Source of the DNA: Hirsutella rhossiliensis
Lineage: Eukaryota; Ascomycota; Sordariomycetes; Hypocreales; Ophiocordycipitaceae
Reading direction: 5' to 3'
DNA: 64,000 nucleotides
NCBI RefSeq assembly: GCF_020360975.1
Contig: NW_025408669.1
Location: 2,604,001 to 2,668,000, forward strand
A model generated the notes under the pieces. It was not told the origin of the DNA and did no database searches. It saw only the letters and a program-made list of their open reading frames with translations. Below are positions 47,601-58,639 of the stretch, one piece after another. The translations under genes and the position numbers were made by a program. Numbering within the stretch: the first letter of the stretch is position 1; every line of letters starts with the position of its first letter.

Positions 47601-50520
47601 CGTTTGATTGTACTTTACCGGCCTTCAGCGGCTCCCACTTGATTTTGTAGCACAAGGGCCGCGGGCTCTGGCCGTCCAGGTCTAGGTTGCCGACCGGTGT
47701 CATCTTAAAACCCGTGATCCTAATGACCGGGTCCGCTTGAGAGGAGTGCCAGCCGTCAATCCAAAACTCGACAGGGCCGCGGCTGGCAGGGTCGGGGCAG
47801 CCATAAGCAACAGCCTGAACTTGTTGGCCTGGCTGATTGGGCAAGGCAGCACTCATGTCAATTTCCTTGATGGCCGAGGGCATAAAGAGGCACGGCATTT
47901 GACCATAGCCGGCGCCAAGAATCGGGAAGACATGCTGGAATAGAAAGTCGATGAATGGCACCGAGAGGATAGACGGTGTTTCGTATAATGATGGCATCTG
48001 GGGAGCGGTGTCGGGCACGGCAATCCTGCTCGCCGTAAAGCTGCCGTGGCTGGTCAGTCCCGCCTCCGGCTGCAGCCTGAAGCTTGACCTATAACCTGCA
48101 CCGTTGGCCTCGAGTTCGGCGTAAAACCTCTCGAGGGAGACGGGCCGGCTTCTAGGGCCCGTTGCCTGTTAGCGTCGACATGTCGCCCTATGCGGCTTGA
48201 GGCTGGCGATAGAGCTGGCGGCACCCCTTTTCTTAACGCTGACGAGACCACGGCAATGCTCGAGCCAGCCCCTACTCGACGTCCACGACGAAAAGGTAAA
48301 TTCTTCCCAGTCGTTGGAGTATGCTCTCGTTCCCTGGGCATACGCCCTTAGGGAAAGGACAGTCTCGTACCGGACACCATCATCCAGCATAAGCGCCTTA
48401 GACGACTGGATCTCGCGGAGCCGGTAGCCCGAAATCTCCGACGCCTTTACTCACCGGAGTTGGCTTCTCTGACAAGCCGCCTCCACGGCCATCGAGAGGT
48501 AGCCGGCGAGGGGGAATGTGGCAAAACCCTGCATGCGATGGTCTTTGAGCCAGGGCACGTCGTCAGACGAAAGCGTGTTTCGCCAGACGGGCTCCGTCTC
48601 GTTGTACGCGTCCTCTAGGCGGCCGAGCAAGTCATGACGAGCAAACGAAAGCTTGCGATGCTGCTCGCTCGCTCGCGACTCGGACCAATACTTATGCTCA
48701 GACCAGGGGTAGGGGGCCATGGTGGACAGCACGGCCGGCGTCTGGGCTCCGTTATCCGACTAGTTGACTTGGTCGAACATGATGTCGGCCCCATTCAGGA
48801 AGAGGCTTCCGGCCAGCTGTAGCATGGCGAGGGTGGCGTCCTTGTTGCGCACCAGCGATGCCTGGTAGTCGATCTTTTGGTCCTTGAACTTGAGAATCTG
48901 CCTGATAGGAACCTCGAGGGCAGAGTAAGGGCCAATCTCGACAATCATGTCAGGCTTGGACTAGGCGCAAAGTTTGAGCATTGCAGACGAAAAGAGCACC
49001 GGGCTGGTGAGGTTTTCAACCCAGTAAGTCGGACCAGGCGAAGCCTGGTCATTCCTACGCCCCTCGAGTGCAGAGTAGAACGAAACGTCGCCCCGTGGCG
49101 GCTTTGGCGTCACATCCTTGATGGCGGCCAAGTAGTCGGCGATGACCTGCATATGCGACGAGTGGTAGGCAACATTGACACGTAGCTTGCGGTGAAAGCA
49201 CCTTTGCTTCTCAAGCTCGACGGCAAGGGCGTCGATGCCTGCCTCGTCGCCTGATATTGTCACGGAACTGGGCGAGTTCTCACAAGCCACCGTGATCTTG
49301 GACAGGCCAAGGATTTTAATCATGCGCTTAACCTCGGCCGGTCCCAAGCTACCTGCAAGCATGGAACCACGGGAGATTGGAGTGCCTGGCTTCAAGCTGG
49401 GAGGAAAGCCGGCCACGGTGGTAGGCGATGGCCATGGCGTCCTCGAGCATGAGAGCGCCGGCAGCGTAGGCGGCCGCGATTTCGCCGCTCGAGTGTCCTA
49501 CGACCATAGCAGGGCCGACGCCCCAAGACGACAGCAGATCCGTGAGCCCAAGCTGGATGGCGGTGCAGCGGGGTTGCGATATGCATGATTTGCCTAGACT
49601 GCTCTCTTCCGGGCTTTTGGAGAGCTCTACCAGAAGCGAGAAGTCTGCTCTAAGACGGTCGAGAAAGTCCGAGGCAGCCTTTACGGTATCGGCAAAGACG
49701 GGATGCGACTGCAGCAGCTGGTGGCCCATCTTGGCCCACTGAGCTCCTTGCCCTGTATAGGCAAAGGCGAGCCTCGGAGTCGAGCCCGCCCGCTTCGGAG
49801 CAATCGTGCTGCCGCTCAAGACTTTGGCAACTTGGGTGAAAGTGGATGTGGCGACGGCAACTCGCCACGGAAGGTGGCTTCGTCTCTCGCCGAGGGTGTA
49901 GGCCATATTTCTCAGTAACCGCTTCTGGGAGTCCTCGGGATGCTTCGCGGCGTGGGCACAGACATTGGAGGCCACGCGCTTGACGGCACCCTCGTCGTTG
50001 GCGCTGATGACCAGTAGCTGAGGAAAGTCGCGGTTGGGCTCCTGGGGAAGCTCGGAGGCAACGGCCGGGCCGTGGCCCAAGACGACGTGCGCGTTGGAGC
50101 CGCCGAAGCCAAAATTGTTGATGCTCATAAAGCGCTTGTCCTCGGGCCACGGTCGAACGTCGACGGGGACCTTGATGTTCCATGCGTCCAACGGGATCGC
50201 CTCATTGGCCTTTTTAAAGTTAACATTTGGCAGGATGAAGCCCTTTTCGAGAATAAGGGTTGCCTTGATGACGGAAAGGATGCCGCTCGCGTTCTCCAAG
50301 TGGCCGAAATTGGTCTTGATAGAGCCTATATATAGAGGCGATTGCTTTGTTCGGCCGTCGCCAAACACACTGTGGATGGCGCCAGCCTCGATGGGGTCGC
50401 CCGCTTTGGTGCCTGTGCCGTAGGCCTCGACATATCCCGTGTCGTTGGGGGAGATTTGAGCGCGGGCGTAGACATCGCGCATGAGGCGCTCTTGGGCCTC
50501 TCCGCTGGGCGCCGCGAAGC
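44693..50520 (-). pseudogene. Highly reducing type I polyketide synthase, truncated and nonsense-mutated (KS'-AT-DH-ER-KR-ACP)
   Basis: Domain order from 50520 leftward: C-terminal part of ketosynthase (PSGEAQERL, VEAYGTGT, NFGHLE); acyltransferase with intact GHSSGEI (49478-49498); dehydratase with catalytic-type HxxxGxxxxP (His codon 48538-48540); a linker reading CYKIKWEPL that passes straight to a pseudo-KR/ER region with no methyltransferase; enoyl reductase (about 47000-45930); ketoreductase with [10 protein letters not shown] (about 45800); and ACP with FGLDSL, Ser codon 44852-44854. It would be cytosolic and iterative. Missing are the first roughly 300 KS residues, including the catalytic Cys. 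Stops at about 48961, 48760, 48451, 48169, 46447, 45683, 45263, 44891, 44825 and 44807 fit RIP-type changes. One frameshift lies in AT (49349-49416). The first KS His is Tyr. One intron survives at 45860-45921. Product unknown. Confidence 0.9.
45860..45921 (-). other. 62-bp intron in the PKS pseudogene, between ER and KR
   Basis: Minus-strand donor AAG|GTAAGG, a CTGAC branch-site match, and acceptor TATAG|GCC. Both exons are in phase 0. Removing it joins NQQVK to [11 protein letters not shown] and then the KR nucleotide-binding motif, whereas read-through meets TAA within 12 codons. Size and signals are typical of filamentous ascomycetes. Confidence 0.8.
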
Positions 50521-52528
50521 AGCTAACCTAGGCTAACTTCCGCTTCGTAGAGGCTACGGGCTCAGATTATAAGCCTATAGCCTTCGAAGCTAGCTTAAGG
50601 GGCCCTAACAGGCCCCTACTAGCTAGGCCTGCTACCTATAACTATAGGAAGATAGACTAGAAGGTCTTCTTAGACTACTTAGCTAAGAAGGAATAAGACC
50701 TCCTTATAGCTATAGAGAGGGCAAAAAAAAAAGAAATAACTTCGAAGGGATAGCTTCCCTTTTAATAAGAACCTTTATAGAGGCCTCGAATATAGCGATA
50801 CCGAAAAAGAGGCCCTATATAGGATCTAAGCCTTAGTAGACTAATAAGCTAGCCTCCTATTAGAAAGCCCTAAGCTTAGCCTAATAGGCGTATAGGCTAA
50901 CATAGGATAAAGAGAGCTAGAAGAGCTTTATAGAGGCCCGAAATAGCTTTAAGTATACTATTAAAGCTACTAAAAAGTAATACTAAGAGAGCTTCTTAAT
51001 AGAAGTAGTAAGAAAGGATATCTTTATAGCCTTTTCTTATACTAAGGCTAAAGCTAACCCTACCCTTCTTAGTATCTCTTATATAAAAGAAGGGATAAAA
51101 GTAAAAGCTAATACTTTTATAGAAAAATATAAGGCCTTCCTAACGACCCTTTTTCTAACCCTAGACCCTAGCCCTAGCCCCCCTCCTAGCCCTCCTAAGA
51201 CCTAGAAAAAAAAGAGTCTCTAGGCTATATAAGTAGTAAGGACACGGCTAAGTAAGACTAGCTAGAGCTTAAGGGCCCTAAGATTAAAAGGGCTATTTTT
51301 AGCTCTTTTAATAAGAAATCCCTTAGCCTAAACTCCTTTAGCTTCCTCCTTATTTAATACGCTTATAAGGCTATTCCTATAGTCTTTAATAAGGCCTATA
51401 AAGCCTTATTTAACTAAGGATACTACCTTAATATATAAAAGGAAGCTATAGGAATTACAATTTCTAAGTAAAATAAGCTAGACTATATTATCCTTAAGGC
51501 CTATAGGGTTATAAGTCTACTTAACTACTTAGGAAAGGTCCTTAAAAAGCTATACGCTACCTAGCTAAGCTATCTAGCTAATACGACTAGGCTTTTAAAC
51601 CCTATATAGCTAAAGGGATAAAAATAGCGGTTAATAATAAATATAGCCTTCCTCCTTTTATACTATATCTAAAAGAAGTAGGAGTTTAATAAGAAGGCTA
51701 TTACTAGTACCCTCTTATTAAATATAAAGGGCGCCTTTAACTTTATATTAAAGGAATAGCTTATAAGGGTCTTAAGGGACTTAAAATTCCTTAAGGCCCT
51801 TATAAGCTAGGTAAACTACTTCCTTACTAAAAGGAAAATCTAGCTAGCTTTTAAAGGGTAAGTCTAGCCCCTTAGAGACCTAGTAATAAAGGTGCTTTAA
51901 GGGTCCCTTATTAGCCCTATTTTATTCCTCTTATATATAAGGGGGATACTAGCGGCTAAGGGGTACTAGCTATCTTATATAGATAACTTTAGTATCTCTA
52001 TAACGTCGACCTTAGCTAGGAAGAACGTTTAGTAGCTAGAAGCTATAGCTATTAACCTATTTAAATAAGCTAAGGACTAAGGGGCTTACTTTAACCCTTT
52101 TAAGACGGAACTTATTTACTTTAATAGGTAAAGGTAGCTTATTTTAAAGTGTATAATAGTAGGAGGCTTATTTTCTAAGGTAAAGCCCTTAGTATAGTAG
52201 CTAGGGGTCTTTTTTAATTCTAAGCTTTTATTTAAATAATATATTAAAAAGAAGGTAGCTTTTATATAAGCTACCTTTAAAGGGCTATCCCGCCTAACCC
52301 TTATATAAAGAGGCTTATTATTTAAAGCCTCTAAGTAGCTCTACTAAGCCCATATAACCTCTATAGTAAACTATAGAGCCTAGTTTTAGTACTAGGAGCC
52401 TAAGACCCTTAAGAGCTTTATAAAGCCTTTTTAAAAGCTTTAAAACTAAGCTCTTTTAAAGGTCTTAAGGGCCTTTAAAGAATCCTTTATTTAGGCCTTA
52501 AAAGCTAAAGCGGCCCTACCGCTATTAA
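50521..52528 (+). mobile_element. LINE-type retrotransposon relic, joined to the PKS at its left edge and cut by copia A4
   Basis: Plus-strand non-LTR element, 5'-truncated or rearranged, with a LINE reverse transcriptase and TAA/TAG stops. Blocks: LLNIKGAFNFILKE (about 51718-51760), KVLQGSLISPILFLLY (about 51890-51940, the PQGSPLSP block), SYIDNFSIS (51973-51999, YxDD box with the second Asp now Asn), then a long C-terminal region with NYRAQFQYQEP-like sequence near 52370-52400. Its left end coincides with loss of the PKS KS N-terminus. Its right end is the A4 LTR, after the presumed target duplication attaa (52524-52528). The sequence differs from the LINE at 25300-29918. Confidence 0.75.
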
Positions 52529-53005
52529 TATCGCGAAGCGTAGCCTAATTTCGTAGTTCTTAGAGATATCCCTTAGCACGAGGGACCTAGGAAGCTAAAA
52601 AACAGGTTTTAAAGAAAGAGCTAAAAGGAGGTATAGAGAGGAGGGTAAGGGTAAGAGGGGAAGTAAAAGTAGTAATAGCTTCCTATAAAGGTAGCGAGAG
52701 ATAAGACGTAAGTGCTAGCAACGGCTAAAAAGGAGGGGAAAAACCGGTAAAAGGCTTAGTAGTTAAAAGGATATTAATAGCTTCTTTAAGTAGGATCTTC
52801 TTTATTAATTAAGATATAAGATAAGTATAAAGAGGGGCGTTAGATAGAGGAAAGAAGGAAAATTAAGGTAATATAATAATTACTCCCCTACTATAATTAC
52901 TGCCCCTATAAGAATTAAATATCTCTACCCTACCTATCTATCCCCTTACTTTTAATTTTACCTTTATATATTTTATATATACTTCTTATATCTCTTTTCG
53001 CGAGA
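52529..53005 (+). repeat. Copia A4 5' LTR (477 bp)
   Basis: It begins TATCGCGAAGCG and ends CGCGAGA, aligned with 7903-8389 apart from a few small gaps. The primer-binding site copy at 53006-53022 keeps AAGCCCGGGAGG. Confidence 0.88.
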
Positions 53006-53529
53006 GTTATAAGCCCGGGAGGAATAGAATTCCTATACCTTCCGGCTACTATAAAAGGCACCTTTCTTATATCCCTCGTAGCTTCCTTTTACCCCTCTTA
53101 CTAGAAAAGCCGATTTTTAACTAACTTTTCTATCCTTCCCTTATAATAATATTAAAAAACGATTCTTTTACTACCCCTACGGTCTATAGGACGATTCTTA
53201 TAGAGCCCTAAGATTAAGATAAGTAGGTAAAGGAGCTATAGGCTTATATAGATAAAACTATCTATAATTTAGTCTTCTTTAATAAGTAGGACCCTCTTAA
53301 GCCCCCTCTTTATCCTAAGGCAACGGAATTTATAGAGGGAGCTTCCCTCTTTTCCGAGCTAACCTCCGTATAGTAGAGAGCTTTTTCTACTACCTTAGGT
53401 AACTACGAGAGTTACTAAAAGGAATACCTTTATAAGATAAAGCTACTAACTACTACTTATATAGTAATAACGGAATCCGTTAGTGCCGTAAAGCTAATCT
53501 CTTTTTAGGAAGAAGAGACTCCTAGGTAG

Positions 53530-53942
53530 TTTAACGGGGGCATCTATACCCTAAGGAATATATATTGCCCGCGTAGTAGAGTCTTTAGCAGGGTCCTTAG
53601 TAGGGTCCTTAGTAGGATCCTTAGTAGAGTCTCTAGCTAGCCCTCTTCTTAATTAGATAATCCCTTAGCCCTTATTCGTCTAAGGAAGAAGGAGGGAAAA
53701 TTCGGTCTATAAAAGAGATCTCTTTTCCTCCTTAGCTAGCAGACAGCATTAGCATCGATATCTTCTTCTATATCCTCTTCTACTAATATACCTTTTTAGC
53801 CCTCTTTGCCTTTACCTTGCCCTACCTAGTGCTTTCTTTTTTCCTTTATTCCCCTTAGACCCCGTCGTCCTTCGGTATCTAGCTACTACTATTGCCGTTA
53901 GCGTAGGTATGTCTTTAGGTATATACCGTAGCTACCGTTAAA
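53530..53942 (+). mobile_element. MITE copy X (413 bp)
   Basis: Termini TTTAACGGGGGC and TACCGTTAAA, no coding capacity. Contains about four copies of a 12-bp unit (AGGGTCCTTAGT) at about 53588-53635. It is an inverted near-identical copy of 54653-55065 and retains CA/TG. The left flank is gtag (53526-53529). The right flank is ctaa (53943-53946), which matches the target duplication of copy Y and not its own. Confidence 0.85.
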
Positions 53943-54652
53943 CTAAGCAGCCGTTTCGTTTAGTCTTTTATTTCTTTAAGGAATCCTTATCCCGATCTAG
54001 AAGGTCTACTTAAAAACCCCCCCTTTTTACCCCTTATTACTAACTTTAACGAGGTTCGATTTCGACTAGTTCCTTGATTTTTCGACTAATAGACTAAAAC
54101 GTCTATTAGGGGACTAGTCGGGCTGGTCTAACTAATAGGACCGGGCCCGGACCTAGAGTAAGAGGCGGAGCTAGGGCTAGGGCCGTAGCTATAGTTAAAG
54201 ACGGCGTTAAGGCTCTTAAGGGAGGAGGAGCTAAAGGGGCAGTAGTAGCAGTAGCGGGGGCTATAGTAATAGGGGCTATAGTAGCTATAAGGGTAGTAGG
54301 TCGAGCTATCTAGGTCGAGTGCTAGCTACGAAGGAATAAGACTGCTTATTATTATACTTTAGTAGCCTCTTTATCTAGTTCCCGGCTAGCTTTTTAAAAT
54401 ATAGTTAAGTAACCGTTACTAATAAGCTTTATTAGTAGAGATATATCCTATAGCTACTAGCCGGAAAGAGCTTTTATTAGGAAGTATTAGTTAGCTTCCT
54501 TAAGGATTTCTTCTTACTTAGCTAGCTATAAAGAAGTAAGTAGGTTCCTAGTAAAAAAGGCTCTTAGGTAGGCTATATAAGTCTTCTTAATACGGTTAGT
54601 TATATAACCCTTTAAGGGAGCTATCGAGGTCTCGAGCTTTAAAAGCTACTAC
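53943..54652 (-). other. 710-bp inverted copia A4 segment between two MITEs
   Basis: Reverse complement of the stretch that in an intact copia follows 53529 and precedes 55066 (equivalent to A2 from about 8895 to about 9600). The low-complexity alanine-rich gag region is at about 54110-54320 in reverse. Both ends join to the MITEs exactly at the exchanged target duplications. Confidence 0.85.
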
Positions 54653-55065
54653 TTTAATAGTAGCTACGGTATATACTTAAAGATATACCTACGCTAACGG
54701 CAATAGTAGTAGCTAGATACTAAAGGATAAGGGGGTCTAAGGGGAACGAAGGAAAAGAGAAAGCACTAAGTAAGGTAAGGCAAAAGTAAAGAGGGTTAAA
54801 ATAGTATATTAGTAGAAGAGGATATAGAAGAAGATATCGATGCTAATACTATCTGCTAGCTAAGGAGGAAAAGACACCTCTTTTATAAACCGAATCTTCT
54901 CTCCTTCTTTCCTAGACGAATAAGGGCTAAGGGATTATCTAATTAAGAAGAGGGCTAGCTAGAGACTCTACTAAGGATCCTACTAAGGACCCTGCTAAGG
55001 ACCCTACTAAAGACTCTACTACGCGGGCTATATATATTCCTTAGGGTATAGATGCCCCCGTTAAA
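54653..55065 (-). mobile_element. MITE copy Y (413 bp), inverted relative to X
   Basis: Same length as X and nearly identical over its whole length. It begins TTTAATAG (from TTTAACGG) and ends GCCCCCGTTAAA. Left flank ctac (54649-54652) is the complement of the gtag left of X. Right flank ctag (55066-55069) matches the ctaa/ttag right of X. Confidence 0.85.
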
Positions 55066-57914
55066 CTAGCCTATAAATCCCTAGGCTATTAGTTATTATA
55101 ATACTAGTAGGTCTTTAAAAAAAACTAACTTAATAGAGTTAACCCTTTAAAGAGGCTATAAGAAATAGTATAATAGTCTCTTAAGGAGGACCCCTTATTA
55201 TAAAAGAAGATAGATAAGATTTAGGTTACTAAGAAATAGTAACTAACGCTACTACCTTTATTCGAGCTATAAATTTAAGGAAAATTCGTTAGTATAGTAA
55301 ATCCGGCCTTTATCTTCCTTATAGATTAATAAAGTTAAGACTAACCGATAGAGCCCTTTAACTATCCCCTATAAAAATTAGCTATCCTCGATTCCGGTGC
55401 TTCCTTCGATATTTATAATATACTCTTATAATTCCGGTCCTTTAAAAAGTTATAGAGGGAATACCTTATTACTAGGGAGTTAACTATATAGATAGAGGGG
55501 TATAGATAGGTAAATTTTATAATAAAATTACCTAATAGGTCTATATAAATTCTTCGATAAAAAGGGTAGCTTTTTACCCTCGATTTTTAATAAGCTTAAT
55601 TTCCTTCTACCTTCTTTAAGAGGAAGGAATCTTTTAAGATATAACGTCTAAGCCTATAAGGCTAGTCTAGAAGAATTAGACCATTAGGCTTATCGAGGAG
55701 AAATTCGGCTAATTTATTCTCGAATTCTAACTTATCCTTAGAAAGGAATCTCTTAAGAAGTTAGCTTTCCCTACTAAGAGAAATAGGTCTACTATAAAGG
55801 ACCCTCTTCCGGTAGCCTAAGGAGATAGCCTTCTTTAGTATATACGACTTAGTTACCCGGGCCCCTTAGTTTTATATAAGCTAGGCTAATAATAAAGCGT
55901 ATAAATAAAGAGCCTAAAGACCGTTAAATATAAATACTACGGCTAAGGGAAGACTAAGAGATAAATTTCTAAACGACCCCCTTTATAGCTAGACTAGCTA
56001 TATAAGGAAATTTAAGTCGACTAAACTAACGTCTCTAAGGACTAGGAAAGCTTTATTAGGGTAATATTTTTATAGACGCTTTTTTAAGGATGATTTTCCC
56101 TTATTTCTTATAGACCTACCTAAGTAGGTATAACTAGTCTACCCTCTAGGACTTCGTTAACTAGATAAAATCCTACTTTAGCTATTAGGTAAATAAGATA
56201 CAGTCTAATAAAGAGCTATTTATAAAGGATATCTTAAATTAGCTTTAAAAAGGAGGTATTTTACCCCTCCTATTAGCACTAAATACCTAGGCTTAAAATA
56301 AAGGGGTAGAAAGATTAAGGGGTACTATAATAAAAAGAGCCTATATAATAAAACTTACTATAAGGCTTCCCTATAACCTTTAGAGGGAAGTTATTAAGAC
56401 TGCTTATTACCTTTAGAACCGGACCCTAAGGGACCCTAGGGAACTAAGAGACTATAGGGACCTAGAGACCCTTTTTAAGACCTAAGGAATAAACTAGAAA
56501 TCCCCCCTTAAGCTCTTTATAAAGAAGAGGGCCTTACTAGCCTACCTTTATACTTATAGCTATAAGGTATACGCTATAACTACTAATATATAGCTAAAAA
56601 GGAAGAAAAAAAAAAGCTTAATCCTAACGCCTTTATTAGTTACCTTATTAGCTATAATTCTATAAATATCTTCTAGATCTAGATTCCTCTTTTATAGAAG
56701 GTTATTTTAACTAAGGATATAATTTTTAACGAATCTAGCTTCTTTAACGGAAAGAGGGATTAATAGCCCCTCTTACTCTTATAACGTTAGCTAATTTAAA
56801 AGATTTAAATCCCCCCTTCCTAATAGTCTTAAGAAGAGGTCTTAGATAAGGAAATAGAAGAAGAAACTAACGTCGAAGTAGTTAAGGATAACTCTAACTT
56901 CGAATAAGAGGAAGCTACTAGATTAGATAATATAGATAAAGAAGGAGACTATAGGAAAGTAGTAGAGCTAGAATACGCTTGCCTCCCTATGCCTCCTCCT
57001 ATATAAGAAGAAGATCTAGAAGTAGGTTTCTTTATTAGTCTTCCTATCTTAACCCTTAAGGGGGTAGGAAAAGTACCTCTCTTAAAAGATTACCTAGCTG
57101 CCTTTTTATCCCTACTTTAAGAAGTAAATAAAGGTATAGGGCCCGATACGGTTACTAAAGAAGACTAACCTCTCTTTAATTTTAATTATTTTTCCTACTT
57201 TTATCTAATACCTATAAAAGACGGTTCCTATAAAGTATTTATAGTAGGCCGGCTCTTTAAGCTATAGCTATTAATAAGGAAGGTATATAAAAGAGACCTC
57301 TTAGACTTACTAGTAAACTAAAAGTAGCTAGAAAAACACCCCTTTAAAGACTAGTTTTTCTAGGCCTAGAAAGACTACCTAGCCTTATATAAAGAGATAA
57401 GGTCTTTTAAAGAGGTCCTTAAGGAAAACATATAAGGAAAATAGGTCCTTAGCTATAAGTAGGTCCTTATTTATAAGACTAATAAGTATAGCTTCCTTTA
57501 AAAGTATAAGGCCTAGCTAGTTATCTATAGGAACTAGTAGGAAAAAGGGGATTTACCTACTAAGGCAACTACCTTAATAGGGATATCTTTTTAGACCCTT
57601 ATAGCTATAGTAGTAGAATTCGACCTCGAACTTAATTAAATAGATATAGTTAACGCCTTTATTAACTACCTACTTAAGAAAGAAGAAGTTATCTATATAC
57701 GCCTTTTACTAGGCTTTTAATAGCTAGGAAAGGTTCTATAGCTTAGGAAAGCTCTATATAAACTACGAAGATTACTCCTTCTTTAGTAATAGTATTTAAT
57801 AGGTTCCCTTAAAGCCCTAGGCTTTAAGAAAGTTCTTTATAAACCGTGTATAATATAAAAGGGTAAAATTATAGTCTTCTTTTACGTCGACGATATTATC
57901 TAGGCCTACCTAAA
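55066..57914 (+). pseudogene. Copia A4 pol relic (integrase to reverse transcriptase)
   Basis: Plus-strand continuation of the A4 polyprotein, collinear with A2 about 9600-12410. The RT box VFFYVDDII at 57873-57899 is preserved, but stops are frequent upstream. The frame ends at the insertion of copia E. Confidence 0.72.
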
Positions 57915-58482
57915 TATTAGGAACGGTATTCCTACTATAAATAAAGCAGCTATAATATACTCTCCTAATTATATAAGCTAATAAGTAGTATATTAATTAT
58001 AGATAAATTTCTATCCTATAAAATAAGAATCGCTTATTATTTTATATATTATTATATATTAAATAGGTTGCCGGTTATTATATAATTAGGAATCGAAGGA
58101 ATAGAGCTAGCTTAGAATACTAGGTAAGACCTCTTAAAAATACCGGCACGACTAACCTCCTTTAAATATAAATATTAATAGAACTAAGATACTTTTAGAT
58201 ATACTTAAGGTATTATAGAATTCCTTGGTCTTAGGGCTATATAGCAGCCTAAATCTAGTCCTAAAAGGTTCTTCCGTTTAGCTATAATTATCTATATAAG
58301 ATAGTATATCCGCTAGTAAATAGAGATAGAATTATTAACTTTAATACCTCTTCTATATACTAATATACTACTAATAAATTCCGTTGAAAATCCTACCTTA
58401 TACTCCTTCTTCCCCTTTATTATATATTCTTATATAATTCCTTAATTTCCTAAAATTCCGCTTTTACTTATATACCTTAAGA
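57915..58482 (+). repeat. Copia E 5' LTR (approximate right end)
   Basis: The left edge is defined by the break in A4 and the TG-type start. The right edge is placed just before the primer-binding box. No second LTR in the window confirms the length. Confidence 0.5.
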
Positions 58483-58639
58483 GGTTATAAGCCCGGCTTA
58501 CTCCTTTTAAGCTAGGAAATTAACTTATACCTTTAAAGCTCCTTATCGAAATACCTAATTAAAATTCCTTTTAAAATTCCCCCTAACTTCTTTTACCTTC
58601 CTATACTCTTAAACTCCCGTTTAAACATCTCGATCCTTA

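Larger units (their letters stand above)
52529..57914 (+). mobile_element. A4: Ty1/copia (A family), internally rearranged, right end cut by copia E
   Basis: Plus-strand A-family copia. The 5' LTR is 52529-53005, then leader and gag to 53529. A rearranged segment of two MITEs plus inverted copia sequence follows (53530-55065). The body resumes at 55066 and runs to the reverse transcriptase box at 57882-57899 (YVDDII, catalytic residues intact). It ends at 57914 where copia E begins; RNase H and the 3' LTR are not seen in the window. It is RIP-mutated with many stops. Confidence 0.82.

Noticed and set aside
46468..47607. Plus-strand ORFs of 252, 204 and 105 codons opposite the PKS
   Set aside because: Antisense shadows of the DH-ER region, which has clear PKS motifs on the minus strand.
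48445..48465. GTGAGT near 48455 (minus strand) as an intron donor in the PKS
   Set aside because: Conserved DH sequence continues in the same frame directly after it and no acceptor is needed; a single TGA, probably from CGA, explains it.
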